64,000 nt of DNA from Lacihabitans sp. CCS-44 (lineage in GTDB: Bacteria; Bacteroidota; Bacteroidia; Cytophagales; Spirosomataceae). The stretch's first letter is position 1, and each line of letters begins with the position of its first letter. A model generated the notes under the pieces. The model made no database searches and was not told the origin of the DNA. It worked only from the letters and a program-made list of their open reading frames with translations. The position numbers and the translations under genes were made by a program. This document shows positions 26,785 to 36,050 of the stretch, in pieces. The stretch covers positions 1 through 64,000 of the forward strand of contig NZ_RJUE01000064.1 of the NCBI RefSeq assembly GCF_024343735.1, in the 5' to 3' direction.

Positions 26785-27229
26785 TCCTTTTAAAGATGGA
26801 GGGAATTCAACATCATATTTTTAAGGTACGGTTTCAATTGACACTGGCTTTAGCCAGTGGATGCTAAATACAGATTCAATTTCGACTTTAGTCAAAAAGA
26901 TAATGAATTGATATTCCTCTAAATCCCTTTCGGCAAAGGCTTTTAGCTTCGTAGGTGTGAAATGCGAGTTTCACCCGCAAATAATAAATGCTAAACAAAT
27001 TTTGAATAATCTAGCTCTGTTAAAGATAGTTCTTTAGTTCAAACCATGAAAGGTTTGTCTAAAGCCGAATAGTGGTAAAATTTCACAAGCTCCATCTAAA
27101 GATGGAGGGAACTCAACATGCCATTTTGAAACTACGGTTTCAATTGACACTGGCTTTAGCCAGTGGATGCTAAATACAGATTCAATTTCGACTTTAGTCA
27201 AAAAGATGAAAAATTGATATTCCTCCAAA
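26785..27229. repeat. Pair of REP-like units with a 75-bp identical core
   Basis: Two copies, 26785-26922 and 27091-27229, are in direct orientation. Positions 26827-26901 and 27133-27207 appear identical over 75 bases. Each unit contains small palindromes with TT or AA loops: cactggct/agccagtg, gact/agtc and, in the second copy, tccatct/agatgga. This hairpin-rich design resembles the dispersed REP-like repeats of Bacteroidota. The rest of the 590-base gap (26683-27272) holds no credible gene. Confidence 0.8.
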
Positions 27230-27272
27230 TTGGAATAAAATCCTGTACTACAACTAGGCAAAAAATCCACCC

Positions 27273-27896
27273 TCAAATAAGTATAGCCTTCATCTCCAAC
27301 TCTTTCTGTCGCCAAAATGCTCCTGGGCTGATGAAAACACCTTTCTCTTTTGGTAATTCTACACGGGCATATTTGAAAGCCTCATAAATGTATTCTGCAC
27401 AGGTATATTTTTCGTCATGAAAGAAATTATCAAAACCCCAAAAGCTTCTCCAGAGTATTCGCCAATATTCTTTTCTGTCATATTGTTTCGAGAGATTGTC
27501 CACACAAAACTCCTTGACTGCCTTTTGTTTCAACAAGTCGTTTGCCAATAAATCGTGCCTTGCCCACGCTACTCTACCTTTGTAAGGCCTATTTTTCCCG
27601 TCGTAATCTTTATAGATAAAAGACAAAGGCAACATTCTTACACCAACTTCCAAAACGCTTTCAATCAGAAATAATCTATCCAATTCTTCAATTCTTATCA
27701 CCATACCTACATGGCTCCAAGCAGATTTACTTCTCAAGCGAATTAAGCTCGAAAGCCAATGGTCTCCCGAAAAAAATAACAAATCGCCAGTTTTAAACTC
27801 ACCTCTCATGGTCTCATAAAAACGCAAATTCGTGTTTAAGGATTGATATTCATAAATTTTGTCCAGAATCCTTTTTGACTTTATTTGCTTCGCCAT
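27273..27896 (-). CDS. YiiX-like permuted NlpC/P60 cysteine hydrolase
   Basis: This 207-residue cytosolic protein fits the YiiX/YebB group of permuted papain-like hydrolases. In that group the catalytic His precedes the Cys. The N-terminal part has FKTGDLLFFSGDHWLSSLI and the His in WSHVGMVI. The Cys follows in EKYTCAEYIYEAF about 100 residues later, and a polar residue in VFISPGAFW completes the fold. Members are suspected amidases, peptidases or lipid-modifying enzymes. There is no signal peptide. It diverges from iscA across a 57-base gap. Confidence 0.85.
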   Translation of the reverse strand: MAKQIKSKRILDKIYEYQSLNTNLRFYETMRGEFKTGDLLFFSGDHWLSSLIRLRSKSAWSHVGMVIRIEELDRLFLIESVLEVGVRMLPLSFIYKDYDGKNRPYKGRVAWARHDLLANDLLKQKAVKEFCVDNLSKQYDRKEYWRILWRSFWGFDNFFHDEKYTCAEYIYEAFKYARVELPKEKGVFISPGAFWRQKELEMKAILI

Positions 27897-27953
27897 GAAA
27901 CTTTTGATTTGTATTTAAAGTTTTATAAAAAGTAAATATAAATTAATTTCGAA

Positions 27954-28280
27954 ATGATTACGGTAACAGAACAGGCTAAAAATAAAATTTTGGAATTAAA
28001 AAGTAAGGAAGGCAAAAACGAAAACCACGGCATACGCGTAGCAGTAGAAGGCGGCGGATGCTCTGGATTGATGTACGACCTCGCTTTTGATGCTGAACAA
28101 CAGCCCAACGATCATATTTATGAAGATCAAGGCGTAAAAATATTTGTGGACAAAAAAAGTCTTTTGTACCTCATTGGCACGCAGCTAGATTATAGCGATG
28201 GCCTGAACGGTAAAGGATTTCAATTTAAAAACCCCAACGCCAGCCGTACTTGTGGCTGCGGAGAGAGTTTTTCAGTTTAA
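27954..28280 (+). CDS. iscA: A-type iron-sulfur carrier protein
   Basis: This 108-residue A-type carrier (IscA/ErpA/SufA family) receives Fe-S clusters from a scaffold and passes them to apo-enzymes. All three conserved cysteines are present: Cys 36 in GGGCSGL, and Cys 100 and Cys 102 in RTCGCGESF near the C-terminus. The intervening sequence LLYLIGTQLDYSDGLNGKGFQFKNPNA is the family core. Which subtype (ErpA or SufA/IscA) cannot be decided, so the symbol is generic. It is monocistronic, with a terminator 17 bases after the stop. Confidence 0.9.
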   Translation: MITVTEQAKNKILELKSKEGKNENHGIRVAVEGGGCSGLMYDLAFDAEQQPNDHIYEDQGVKIFVDKKSLLYLIGTQLDYSDGLNGKGFQFKNPNASRTCGCGESFSV

Positions 28281-28296
28281 CTGAACCAATATTTTG

Positions 28297-28328
28297 AAAA
28301 GGCGGAGATTTTCTTCGCCTTTTTTTTT
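28297..28328 (+). terminator. Rho-independent terminator after iscA
   Basis: A 12-bp stem (28297-28308 with 28312-28323) with one wobble pair around a TTT loop is followed by Ts. Confidence 0.85.
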
Positions 28329-28528
28329 GTGCAAAAATAGATATGTTCTTCAATTTTAATTGTAAATTAGAATCGTAAAACAGAATCACATTGTTTATCG
28401 ATTTAAACTTCCTCCTTGCCCGACTGGCCTACTTACGTAGTGCTTGCTCGTTTGTTCCTGATTTTTCAGCTTAATTCTATCTACTTTTTTAGCTGTCGCA
28501 TTTACATTTCAACATAAATAAAAAAATC

Positions 28529-29617
28529 ATGAACGCATTTAAAGATGGGTCGAAAATCCTTGTTATTGGCATGGGAAAAGTTGGCTCCCTGGTAGGAATT
28601 TTACTCAACAAACGATTCAAAGTAACAGGTTTAGACAAAAATACACCACATTATGACCTAACCTTACCTTTTGAGGTTATTCAAGGTGATTGCTCCAATA
28701 TGGACTTTTTAGAAAAAACCGTTCCGGAATTTGAAGCCGTGGTTTCCTGTATGCCTTATTTCCTAAATTTACCTATTGCTCAAATTTGTCATAAAAATGC
28801 CATTCACTATTTTGATCTAACAGAGGACGTGCCGACTACCCATGCCATCAGAAAAATGGCAGAATCTTCCAAATCTGTTATGGCACCGCAATGCGGTTTA
28901 GCTCCTGGATTTATAGGTATAGTAGGTGCTGATTTGTGCAAAAGATTTGACAAAATTCGAGACATCGAGCTTCGTGTGGGTGCATTGCCACAATTTCCCA
29001 ACGGATTGTTGGGCTATTCGTTCACTTGGTCGCCTGCGGGTGTTATCAACGAATACATCAACGACTGCGAGGTGATTCACAATGGACAAAAGAAAATGGT
29101 GCCTGCTCTGGACGGTCTCGAGAAAATTTACATCGGAGGAGAAGAATTTGAGGCTTTTAGTACTTCTGGTGGGCTTGGAACCATGTGCGAGACTTTTGAA
29201 GGTAAAGTGGATACGCTCAATTACAAAACCATGAGATATCCTGGGCATTGTAAACTCATGAAATTCTTGCTTTATGAGTTAATCATGAAAGATGACAGAC
29301 AGCAATTGGAGCAAATTTTGACCAACGCCAAACCTCCTGTGCAAGAAGATGTGGTCTATGTGTATGCCGTAGTAGAAGGCTGGAAAAACGATAAAATCAA
29401 GCGAGAAGAGTATTATCGACCATTTCAACCGATTGTTATAGATGGTGAGCATTGGCGAGCTATTTCCTGGACTACGGCTGCATCCATAGCCGCCGTGGTA
29501 GAAATGGTGGCCGAAAAAACTTTACCGACAAGTGGTTTCATAAAGCAAGAAGAAATCTCTTTTGAAGCTTTTTTGGAAACTAAGAATGGGAAGTATTTTT
29601 TAGAAAGGGATTTATAG
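28529..29617 (+). CDS. Saccharopine dehydrogenase-like oxidoreductase
   Basis: This 362-residue protein has an N-terminal Rossmann fold (ILVIGMGKVGSLVGILL, GxGxVG at about residues 14-19; then VTGLDKN) and the saccharopine-dehydrogenase segments VVSCMPYFLNLPIAQICHKN, HYFDLTED and PQCGLAPGFIGIVG. The C-terminal catalytic domain includes SAGxI-type residues around WSPAGVINEYIN and FSTSGGLGTMCETF. Family members work on saccharopine (lysine metabolism) or carboxynorspermidine. The substrate is unresolved and no lysine-pathway genes are adjacent. The ATG follows an AT-rich leader without a Shine-Dalgarno. Confidence 0.88.
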   Translation: MNAFKDGSKILVIGMGKVGSLVGILLNKRFKVTGLDKNTPHYDLTLPFEVIQGDCSNMDFLEKTVPEFEAVVSCMPYFLNLPIAQICHKNAIHYFDLTEDVPTTHAIRKMAESSKSVMAPQCGLAPGFIGIVGADLCKRFDKIRDIELRVGALPQFPNGLLGYSFTWSPAGVINEYINDCEVIHNGQKKMVPALDGLEKIYIGGEEFEAFSTSGGLGTMCETFEGKVDTLNYKTMRYPGHCKLMKFLLYELIMKDDRQQLEQILTNAKPPVQEDVVYVYAVVEGWKNDKIKREEYYRPFQPIVIDGEHWRAISWTTAASIAAVVEMVAEKTLPTSGFIKQEEISFEAFLETKNGKYFLERDL

Positions 29618-29643
29618 ATGATTTGGCTATTTCACAAAGGAGG

Positions 29644-29820
29644 CACAAAGTTCCACAAAGGGAATACAAGCTATAAAAAAATACTCCAAAAAAATAAAGT
29701 ATAAATAACTGATTGTTAATTATTTAACTTACAAAATTCTATTCTTCAAACCTCTTAAAACTATAGTTTCCCAGAGAAAATCCTTTGTGAAACTTCGTGA
29801 ATTCTTTGTGGAACTTTGTG
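29644..29820. repeat. Perfect 17-bp inverted repeat pair
   Basis: cacaaagttccacaaag at 29644-29660 is the exact reverse complement of 29804-29820. A looser related copy (ctttgtgaaacttcgtg) sits between at about 29783. I take it as a dispersed intergenic repeat family; it lies between the saccharopine dehydrogenase-like gene and lon. Confidence 0.7.
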
Positions 29821-29870
29821 TAATAGCATTCTATGTAACAGCTTTCGCTACAACTTCAAAAGAGTACTCA

Positions 29871-29899
29871 AAAAAACAAAAAAGGCCTTTCGGCCTTTT
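29871..29899 (-). terminator. Rho-independent terminator after lon
   Basis: On the minus strand an 8-bp stem aaaaggcc/ggcctttt with a GAAA tetraloop (29880-29899) runs into a T-rich tail, starting three bases after the lon stop. Confidence 0.88.
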
Positions 29900-29901
29900 C
29901 G

Positions 29902-32379
29902 TTATACTAACTCTTTCTTGGTTTCTTCTGGAAAACTGAAGACAATGGGTTTCTTTACTTTTTCGTCCAGAAGGGCTATTTCCAAAACCTCCTCCACGTA
30001 GTTTACATAATGGAAAGTGAGTCCTTTTGTATACTCCTCTCCTATTTCCTCTACATCTTTTTGATTTTTATAACACATCACTATCTCCTTGATATTGGCT
30101 CTTTTGGCCGCCAATATTTTCTCCTTTATACCTCCAACAGGCAGAACTTTCCCTCTCAAAGTAGTTTCTCCAGTCATGGCTAGGTCTTTCTTAATTTTTC
30201 TTTGGGTAAAAATAGAAGCCATTGAAACCAACATCGTAATACCTGCCGATGGGCCATCTTTTGGTACTGCTCCTTGCGGTACGTGTATGTGAAGGTCATA
30301 ATTTCCGAAAACTCTGTAATCAATCCCCAAGTCTTCGGCGTGAGATTTCAGATATGAAAGTGCTGTTACTGCAGATTCTTTCATGACATCTCCCAATTGA
30401 CCCGAAAGCGTTAAAGCTCCCTTGCCCCTGCTCAAATTCGACTCTATGAACAAAATATCACCACCAACTGGCGTCCAAGCCAAGCCCGTAACAACACCAG
30501 CCAGCTCGTTTCCTTCGTACAAATCTTTATCAAAAATGGGTTGACCGAGAAGCCTCTCTACATCAGCTTCTTTGACATTTGGATTGTATTCCTCCTCCAT
30601 GGCTACAAACTTGGCAATTTTTCTTACCAAACTACCCAATTTATGTTCTAAACTCCTCACTCCTGACTCTCGTGTATAACCTTCTATAAGTTTAACAATA
30701 GCTCCATTTGTGATTTTAAACATGCCGGGAGTAAGTCCGTGAAGCTCGATTTGTTTTGGTAACAAATGCCTCTTGGCAATCTCAACTTTCTCTTCTACTG
30801 TATATCCACTCAATTCAATAATTTCCATTCTATCTCTCAAAGCCGGCTGAATGGTATCCAAAGAGTTGGCTGTAGCTATAAATAATACTTTAGAAAGGTC
30901 ATAGTCGACTTCAAGATAGTTATCTTTAAAGGCACTATTTTGCTCAGGATCAAGCACTTCCAGCAATGCACTAGACGGATCTCCACGATGGTCTCTGGAA
31001 ATTTTATCTATTTCATCTAAAATAAATACTGGATTACTTTTCTTAGCTTTCTGGATATTGTTGATGATTTTGCCTGGCATAGCACCTATATAGGTTTTTC
31101 TATGACCACGAATCTCGGCCTCGTCATGCACACCACCTAATGCCATTCTTACATATTCTCTACCCAAGGCTTTGGCTATGGATTTCCCCAAAGATGTTTT
31201 ACCAACTCCAGGAGGGCCATAAAGACAAAGCAATGGAGCCTTCATGTCGTTGCGGAGTTTAAGCACAGCCAAGTACTCCAAAATTCTCTCTTTTACTTTG
31301 GTCAATCCAAAGTGGTCTCCATCAAGAATTTTTTTTGCTCTTGCCAAAGAAAAATTATCTTTACTGAATTCGTTCCAAGGCAAATCAACCAATAACTCTG
31401 CATAACCCAAAGAAACGCCGTACTCAGGTGCCATTGAATTCATTCGCATGATTTTGTTGAGTTCCTTATTGAAATGCTCATTAACTTCCGGCGACCATTT
31501 TTTCTTTGCCCCTTTAGCTCTTAGTTTCTCAACTTCTTGGTCTGGCGAATCCATTCCAAGCTCTTCCTGGAGTACTTTTATTTGTTGACGGAGATAATAT
31601 TCCTTTTGTTGTTGGTCAATATCAGAGGAAGCCTTACTTTGTATATCTTTCTTTATTTCAAGCACTTGCACCTCTTTCATCATGTGTTCGAGTAGCTTTG
31701 TGGCTTGCTCGTAACCATCGAAAGTTTCAAGAAGCAGCTGCTTATCTGAAATGCCGATATTGAGATTTGACGAAAGAAAATGTGTGAGAAAATTTGGAGT
31801 ATCTATATTATTTATAGCTATTTGAGCATCTCTAGGAATCTCAGGATTAAGATTGAGGATATTCAATGCTGCCTCTTTTAAGCTCGATATTAGAGCTTTG
31901 GTTTCTTTCTTTTTAGGATTGGGAAACTTATCTTCAATATAGGATACCTTGGCCATCAAATGTGGGTCAGTTTTGGTAAACTCCTCCACTTTAAACCTTC
32001 TCCTTCCTTGCAAAATGATAGTCACATTACCATCTGGCAGAACAATCATTTTGATGATATGAGCAATGGTACCTACTTTGTAAAGATCATCTTCTGATGG
32101 CTCATCATTGGTCTGACGAACTTGAGAAATTATCCCAAGTGTTTTATCTCCTTTGTAAGCTTTTTTTACCAATTTAGTGCCTTTTGTACGAGTTACGGTT
32201 ACCGGTATTACGATTCCAGGGAACAAAACTGTATTTCTAAGAGGTAAAATTGGAAGATATTCAGGTAGATTATTATCATCTTCCATAACCTCGTCAGGTG
32301 GAGAAATCTCAATCATCTCCACGCTTTCAATGTTTTTTCCTGAAAGACCTATATTATTAAAATTATCAAAATCTAGCAT
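29902..32379 (-). CDS. lon: ATP-dependent protease Lon
   Basis: Lon (825 residues) degrades misfolded and regulatory proteins in the cytosol. Domain order: N-terminal substrate-binding LON domain (about 40-240, LPILPLRNTVLFPG), coiled middle (EYYLRQQIKVLQEELG), AAA+ module with Walker A GPPGVGKTS and Walker B PVFILDEIDK, and C-terminal protease domain. The catalytic Ser lies in PKDGPSAGITM and the Lys in TLRGKVLPVGGIKEK. The 40-residue acidic leader before the LON domain is typical for Bacteroidota. The upstream region carries TGCCA/TGGCA repeats (32450-32480) of unknown meaning. A tetraloop terminator ends the gene. Assignment is firm. Confidence 0.97.
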   Translation of the reverse strand: MLDFDNFNNIGLSGKNIESVEMIEISPPDEVMEDDNNLPEYLPILPLRNTVLFPGIVIPVTVTRTKGTKLVKKAYKGDKTLGIISQVRQTNDEPSEDDLYKVGTIAHIIKMIVLPDGNVTIILQGRRRFKVEEFTKTDPHLMAKVSYIEDKFPNPKKKETKALISSLKEAALNILNLNPEIPRDAQIAINNIDTPNFLTHFLSSNLNIGISDKQLLLETFDGYEQATKLLEHMMKEVQVLEIKKDIQSKASSDIDQQQKEYYLRQQIKVLQEELGMDSPDQEVEKLRAKGAKKKWSPEVNEHFNKELNKIMRMNSMAPEYGVSLGYAELLVDLPWNEFSKDNFSLARAKKILDGDHFGLTKVKERILEYLAVLKLRNDMKAPLLCLYGPPGVGKTSLGKSIAKALGREYVRMALGGVHDEAEIRGHRKTYIGAMPGKIINNIQKAKKSNPVFILDEIDKISRDHRGDPSSALLEVLDPEQNSAFKDNYLEVDYDLSKVLFIATANSLDTIQPALRDRMEIIELSGYTVEEKVEIAKRHLLPKQIELHGLTPGMFKITNGAIVKLIEGYTRESGVRSLEHKLGSLVRKIAKFVAMEEEYNPNVKEADVERLLGQPIFDKDLYEGNELAGVVTGLAWTPVGGDILFIESNLSRGKGALTLSGQLGDVMKESAVTALSYLKSHAEDLGIDYRVFGNYDLHIHVPQGAVPKDGPSAGITMLVSMASIFTQRKIKKDLAMTGETTLRGKVLPVGGIKEKILAAKRANIKEIVMCYKNQKDVEEIGEEYTKGLTFHYVNYVEEVLEIALLDEKVKKPIVFSFPEETKKELV

Positions 32380-32449
32380 GTATGATATGTCAAACTCAAT
32401 ATTTGACTGTTTTATTTCTAAATGGTATAGTTCATTAAGTCAAACCCTA

Positions 32450-32480
32450 TGCCATCAGGCAACTTCATGGCAAAATGGCA
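32450..32480. promoter_or_regulatory. Palindromic TGCCAT / ATGGCA cluster upstream of lon
   Basis: tgccat at 32450-32455 pairs with atggca at 32467-32472, and a second atggca follows at 32475-32480. The cluster lies 70-100 bases upstream of the lon ATG, where a regulator could bind. No known heat-shock operator (CIRCE, CtsR box) matches. Confidence 0.3.
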
Positions 32481-32562
32481 GACTTTTATAAAAGTAAATA
32501 TACAAACGAAAATTTAAAGGAGGTAGGTTTTGACAATAATCCGATTTAAAGGTATTCTTTTT

Positions 32563-33321
32563 TCAAACAATCCTCATCGGAATGCCCTTCTCTGCCAAAT
32601 ATTGCTTAAGGTCAGGAATTGGAATTTCCCTAAAATGAAAAATACTTGCGGCCAAGCCTGCGTCGGCTTTTCCAGCAGTGAAAACATCATAGAAATGCTC
32701 CATATTTCCAGCACCACCAGAGGCTATAACGGGTATATGCAAGTTTTCAGACACAAAAGCTGTGATATCTAATGCAAAACCGTTTTTAGTACCGTCAGCG
32801 TCCATTGAAGTCAGTAATATCTCACCTGCACCAAGTTCTTCTACTTGTTTTACCCATTTCCGGGTGCGTAGTTCGGTTGGTTTTCTACCACCATGTGTGT
32901 GAACAATGTCTTCACCTTCTACATGGCGAGTATCTATGGCCACCACAATACACTGACTTCCAAATTCCTTAGCCAATTCATAAATCAGTTGCGGGTTTTT
33001 AACCGCCGAAGAATTTATAGACACTTTGTCAGCCCCGGCATTGAGCAATTTGGACACATCTGAAATACTTCCGATTCCTCCACCGACGGTAAAAGGGATA
33101 TTGACAGCATGGGCCACTTTATTTACCAAATCGAGCAAAGTTTTTCGTTCTTCTACGGTGGCGGTAATGTCTAAAAACACCAATTCATCGGCACCTTGTT
33201 GGGCATAAATAGCAGCCAATTCCACTGGGTCACCAGCATCTCGCAAATCCACAAAGTTGGTCCCTTTTACAGTTCGGCCTTCTTTTATGTCCAAACAAGG
33301 TATAATTCTTTTTGTTAGCAT
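32563..33321 (-). CDS. hisF: Imidazole glycerol phosphate synthase, cyclase subunit
   Basis: HisF (252 residues) is the cyclase half of the HisHF synthase, turning PRFAR plus ammonia into IGP and AICAR. It shows the catalytic Asp in [15 protein letters not shown] (about residue 11) and the phosphate-binding ends of both half-barrels ([10 protein letters not shown] and [11 protein letters not shown]). The second catalytic Asp is in VVAIDTRHV. It starts 7 bases inside the end of hisA on the same strand. It is the last gene of a hisH-hisA-hisF set and is followed not by hisIE but by lon. Confidence 0.96.
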   Translation of the reverse strand: MLTKRIIPCLDIKEGRTVKGTNFVDLRDAGDPVELAAIYAQQGADELVFLDITATVEERKTLLDLVNKVAHAVNIPFTVGGGIGSISDVSKLLNAGADKVSINSSAVKNPQLIYELAKEFGSQCIVVAIDTRHVEGEDIVHTHGGRKPTELRTRKWVKQVEELGAGEILLTSMDADGTKNGFALDITAFVSENLHIPVIASGGAGNMEHFYDVFTAGKADAGLAASIFHFREIPIPDLKQYLAEKGIPMRIV

Positions 33322-34037
33322 ATAAATTTCTCCAGCTCTTTCAAACTTATTTTTCCTTCGTAAATAGCCTTTCCTACAATCACTCCAAACACACCTTGAT
33401 CATTAAGCTTTTCCAAATCCTTCATCTCACTCACTCCCCCACTGGCTATAATGTGTAAGTCAGAAAACTTGACTTGCATTTTTTCGTATAGCTCAAAAGA
33501 TGGCCCTTGTAAAAGTCCGTCCTTAGCCACATCAGTGCTTATGGTGTACTTTATGCCTTTCTTCAGATATTCTTCAATAAAATCAAAAACCGAAACTTTG
33601 GTAGCTTCTTGCCAACCAGATATGGCAATCATTTCGTCTTTTGCATCCGCTCCAAGTATAATTTTTTCAGGTCCGAATTTCTCCAACCAACCCAAAAACA
33701 TCTCTTGGTTTTTAACTGCAATACTTCCGCCTGTGATCATTTTCGCACCAAAATCAAAGGCCTTTTGAATGTCGATATCCGACTGAATTCCTCCGCCGAA
33801 GTCAATAATCAACTTGGTGGAATTCGCAATTTTCTCCAAAACCTTGTGGTTGATAATCCTTTTCTCTTTTGCACCGTCAAGGTCTACTAAGTGAAGCCTT
33901 TTTATCCCGGCATCTTCAAACTCCTTGGCTACTTCAGCCGGATCTTCGTTATAGATTTTCTTTTGTCCATAATCGCCCTGCGTGAGCCTAACACACTTAC
34001 CATCAATAATATCTATCGCCGGAATTACCTGAATCAT
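33315..34037 (-). CDS. hisA: ProFAR isomerase
   Basis: HisA (240 residues) is the (beta/alpha)8 isomerase that converts ProFAR to PRFAR, the HisF substrate. Catalytic Asp residues sit in [15 protein letters not shown] (about residue 8) and in [16 protein letters not shown]. Phosphate sites are DFGGGIQSD and ASGGVSEM. It overlaps hisH by 4 bases and hisF by 7 bases, so the three products are made in coupled fashion. Confidence 0.96.
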   Translation of the reverse strand: MIQVIPAIDIIDGKCVRLTQGDYGQKKIYNEDPAEVAKEFEDAGIKRLHLVDLDGAKEKRIINHKVLEKIANSTKLIIDFGGGIQSDIDIQKAFDFGAKMITGGSIAVKNQEMFLGWLEKFGPEKIILGADAKDEMIAISGWQEATKVSVFDFIEEYLKKGIKYTISTDVAKDGLLQGPSFELYEKMQVKFSDLHIIASGGVSEMKDLEKLNDQGVFGVIVGKAIYEGKISLKELEKFIC

Positions 34038-34630
34038 AAAGCTAAAAAGTTTTTAAATATTTGTTGCCCCACCTCACCGCTGATTTCGGAATGAAACTGA
34101 CAGGCAAAGAAATTGTCCTTTTGTAAAATGGCCGAATACTCTAACACGTAGTCGGTTTTGGCTACGGTATATTTTGAAAGTGGAGCGTAATATCCATGAT
34201 TATAATACACGTAAGCATTTTCCTTAACAGACTCACATATAGATGTTTGCAGACCATATATATTATTCCAGCCCGTTTGTGGAATTTTGAAACCATCCGT
34301 TTTCGGAAATTTCAGAATCGGGATATCAAATACGCCCAAACACTTGGTATCGCTTTCTTCAGAAGAATCACAAAGCAACTGCATACCTACACAGGTACCT
34401 AAAAAAGGCTGTTTTAGTGTAGGAATAAGCTCATCCAAGCCCGTTTCCTTCAAGCTTCTCATGGCTGAGCCAGCTTCTCCTACTCCAGGAAAAATGATTT
34501 TATTGGCATTCTGAATACGCTCAAGGTCGTCTGTCAATTCATATGTGGCACCAATTCGCTCCAAGGCTATGATGACCGACATGATATTGCCTGCGTTGTA
34601 TTTTATAATTGAAATCTCTGGTCTATTCAT
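34034..34630 (-). CDS. hisH: Imidazole glycerol phosphate synthase, glutaminase subunit
   Basis: HisH (198 residues) is the class I glutaminase that feeds ammonia to HisF. The triad is visible: nucleophile Cys in [10 protein letters not shown], and His and Glu in [10 protein letters not shown], where HSE replaces the more usual HPE. The oxyanion strand is [11 protein letters not shown]. It is the first gene of the trio. The remaining histidine genes (hisG, D, C, B, IE) are not in the window, so the pathway is split. A terminator-like hairpin lies 57 bases ahead of its start. Confidence 0.95.
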   Translation of the reverse strand: MNRPEISIIKYNAGNIMSVIIALERIGATYELTDDLERIQNANKIIFPGVGEAGSAMRSLKETGLDELIPTLKQPFLGTCVGMQLLCDSSEESDTKCLGVFDIPILKFPKTDGFKIPQTGWNNIYGLQTSICESVKENAYVYYNHGYYAPLSKYTVAKTDYVLEYSAILQKDNFFACQFHSEISGEVGQQIFKNFLAL

Positions 34631-34675
34631 TCGGCAAAATTACGGCTCATTTTTGAGCAAAATTACTTTTGGTTT

Positions 34676-34704
34676 AAAAAATAAAACCCGACTAATTTGT
34701 CGGG
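34676..34704 (-). promoter_or_regulatory. Terminator-like hairpin in the hisHAF leader
   Basis: On the minus strand cccgac/gtcggg (34687-34692 with 34699-34704) forms a GC-rich stem followed by a T-rich tail (complement of 34676-34686). There is no gene upstream that it could end, so it may be an attenuator for hisHAF. No His-rich leader peptide was found. Confidence 0.4.
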
Positions 34705-34921
34705 CCTATTTGTTCGCTAAATTTGTCAGGAAAAAATCTTTTGTGTAATGGATTGATTATTAATATATAATTTGTGCAAAATAAAATATACTTGAGCCAA
34801 TTCCAAAATTTTATCTCAATTAATGTACAAAAAAATAACATTTCAGGTTTAAAAAATTGAAATAATACAATAAAGGGTTCATTAATCTTATACGCAATTA
34901 GGTAATTGTTTTATTAATAAA

Positions 34922-34929
34922 TAAATTTG
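34922..34929 (+). promoter_or_regulatory. Possible -7 element (TAAATTTG) of the polyprenyl synthase gene
   Basis: TAAATTTG matches TAnnTTTG 56 bases ahead of the ATG at 34986. Nothing else gene-like was seen in the 355-base gap 34631-34985 besides the hairpin near hisH. Confidence 0.4.
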
Positions 34930-34985
34930 CTCAATTTTAAACAACCTGTAAACTCCCCTGTTACCAATTAGTAACAGAATCACGA

Positions 34986-35960
34986 ATGGCCATTTCAATT
35001 GATGAAATACAGGCTCCCATCATAGAGGAGATGAATAGTTTCGAGAAGAAATTCAGAAATTCTATGAAAACGAATGTGATGCTTCTTGACCAAATCATGA
35101 AGTATATCATTCACCGAAAAGGGAAGCAAATCAGACCCATGTTTGTGTTTCTTACCGCTGGAACGGTTGGCCAGATTGTTGATTCTACCTACAGAGGAGC
35201 GGCTCTGATAGAACTGGTACACACAGCATCGCTCGTACACGACGACGTAGTGGACGACTCCAACTACCGCAGGGGTTTTTTCTCTATCAATGCTCTTTGG
35301 AAAAATAAAATTGCCGTTTTGGTGGGCGATTTCCTGCTTAGTAAAGGCTTAGACCTCAGCCTAAAACACAAAGATTACAACCTCATGGAGATTGTGAACA
35401 ATGCTGTGAAGGAAATGAGTGAAGGCGAGTTGTTACAAATAGAAAAAGCCAGAAAATTAGACATAACCGAAGATATATATTTCGACGTAATCCGCAAAAA
35501 AACCGCTTCGTTGATAGCTTCTTGTTGTGCTGTTGGTGCAGCCTCCACTGGTGCCGATGAAACCATGGTAGAAAAAGCCCGACTTTTGGGTGAAAAAATA
35601 GGCATGGCGTTTCAGATAAAAGATGACTTGTTTGACTTCGGTACGGACGAAATAGGCAAGCCAACGGGTATTGACATCAAAGAAAAAAAGATGACCTTAC
35701 CGCTGATATTTGCTCTTAACAACACCGGATGGTTTACCAAAAGAAAGATCATCAATCTCATCAAAAACGAATCTGATAAGCCAAACAAGGTATTGGAGGT
35801 CATAGATTTTGTAAGAAGTTCGGGTGGAATAGATTACACCAAAAAAATCATGCAGAATTTCGTTAACCAAGCCTACGAAATCCTCGACTCCTTCCCAGAA
35901 TCCGCCCACAAAAACTCCCTGAAAAATTTGGTGCAGTTTACTATTGAAAGGACGAAGTAA
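34986..35960 (+). CDS. Trans-polyprenyl diphosphate synthase
   Basis: This 324-residue all-alpha prenyltransferase adds isopentenyl diphosphate to allylic primers. Both Asp-rich Mg sites are present: HDDVVDD (residues 85-91) in the first and QIKDDLFDF (about 216-224) in the second, with GKQIRP (46-51) for IPP binding. The residues just before the first motif are small to medium (HTASLVHDD), typical of the long-chain (octaprenyl or solanesyl) enzymes that make the menaquinone tail, which fits the presence of menD. Chain length is inferred, not shown. Confidence 0.93.
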   Translation: MAISIDEIQAPIIEEMNSFEKKFRNSMKTNVMLLDQIMKYIIHRKGKQIRPMFVFLTAGTVGQIVDSTYRGAALIELVHTASLVHDDVVDDSNYRRGFFSINALWKNKIAVLVGDFLLSKGLDLSLKHKDYNLMEIVNNAVKEMSEGELLQIEKARKLDITEDIYFDVIRKKTASLIASCCAVGAASTGADETMVEKARLLGEKIGMAFQIKDDLFDFGTDEIGKPTGIDIKEKKMTLPLIFALNNTGWFTKRKIINLIKNESDKPNKVLEVIDFVRSSGGIDYTKKIMQNFVNQAYEILDSFPESAHKNSLKNLVQFTIERTK

Positions 35961-36050
35961 ACAAATAATTAAAAGAGAAAACAACACAAAAAGTACTACT
36001 ATTTTTGCACATATTTCGGAGTTAGCTATCGTTGTAAAAAGACCACCTAG

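Noticed and set aside
27034-27315. 93-residue open frame over the repeat pair
   Set aside because: It is made of the REP-like repeat and the end of the YiiX-like gene, and has no independent support.
32440-32460. Sigma-54-type promoter upstream of lon
   Set aside because: TGGCA is present but the -12 GC is replaced by GA, so the key dinucleotide is missing.
34705-34842. Short open frame upstream of hisH as a His-attenuation leader peptide
   Set aside because: The roughly 50-codon frame contains only one His codon and no His run.
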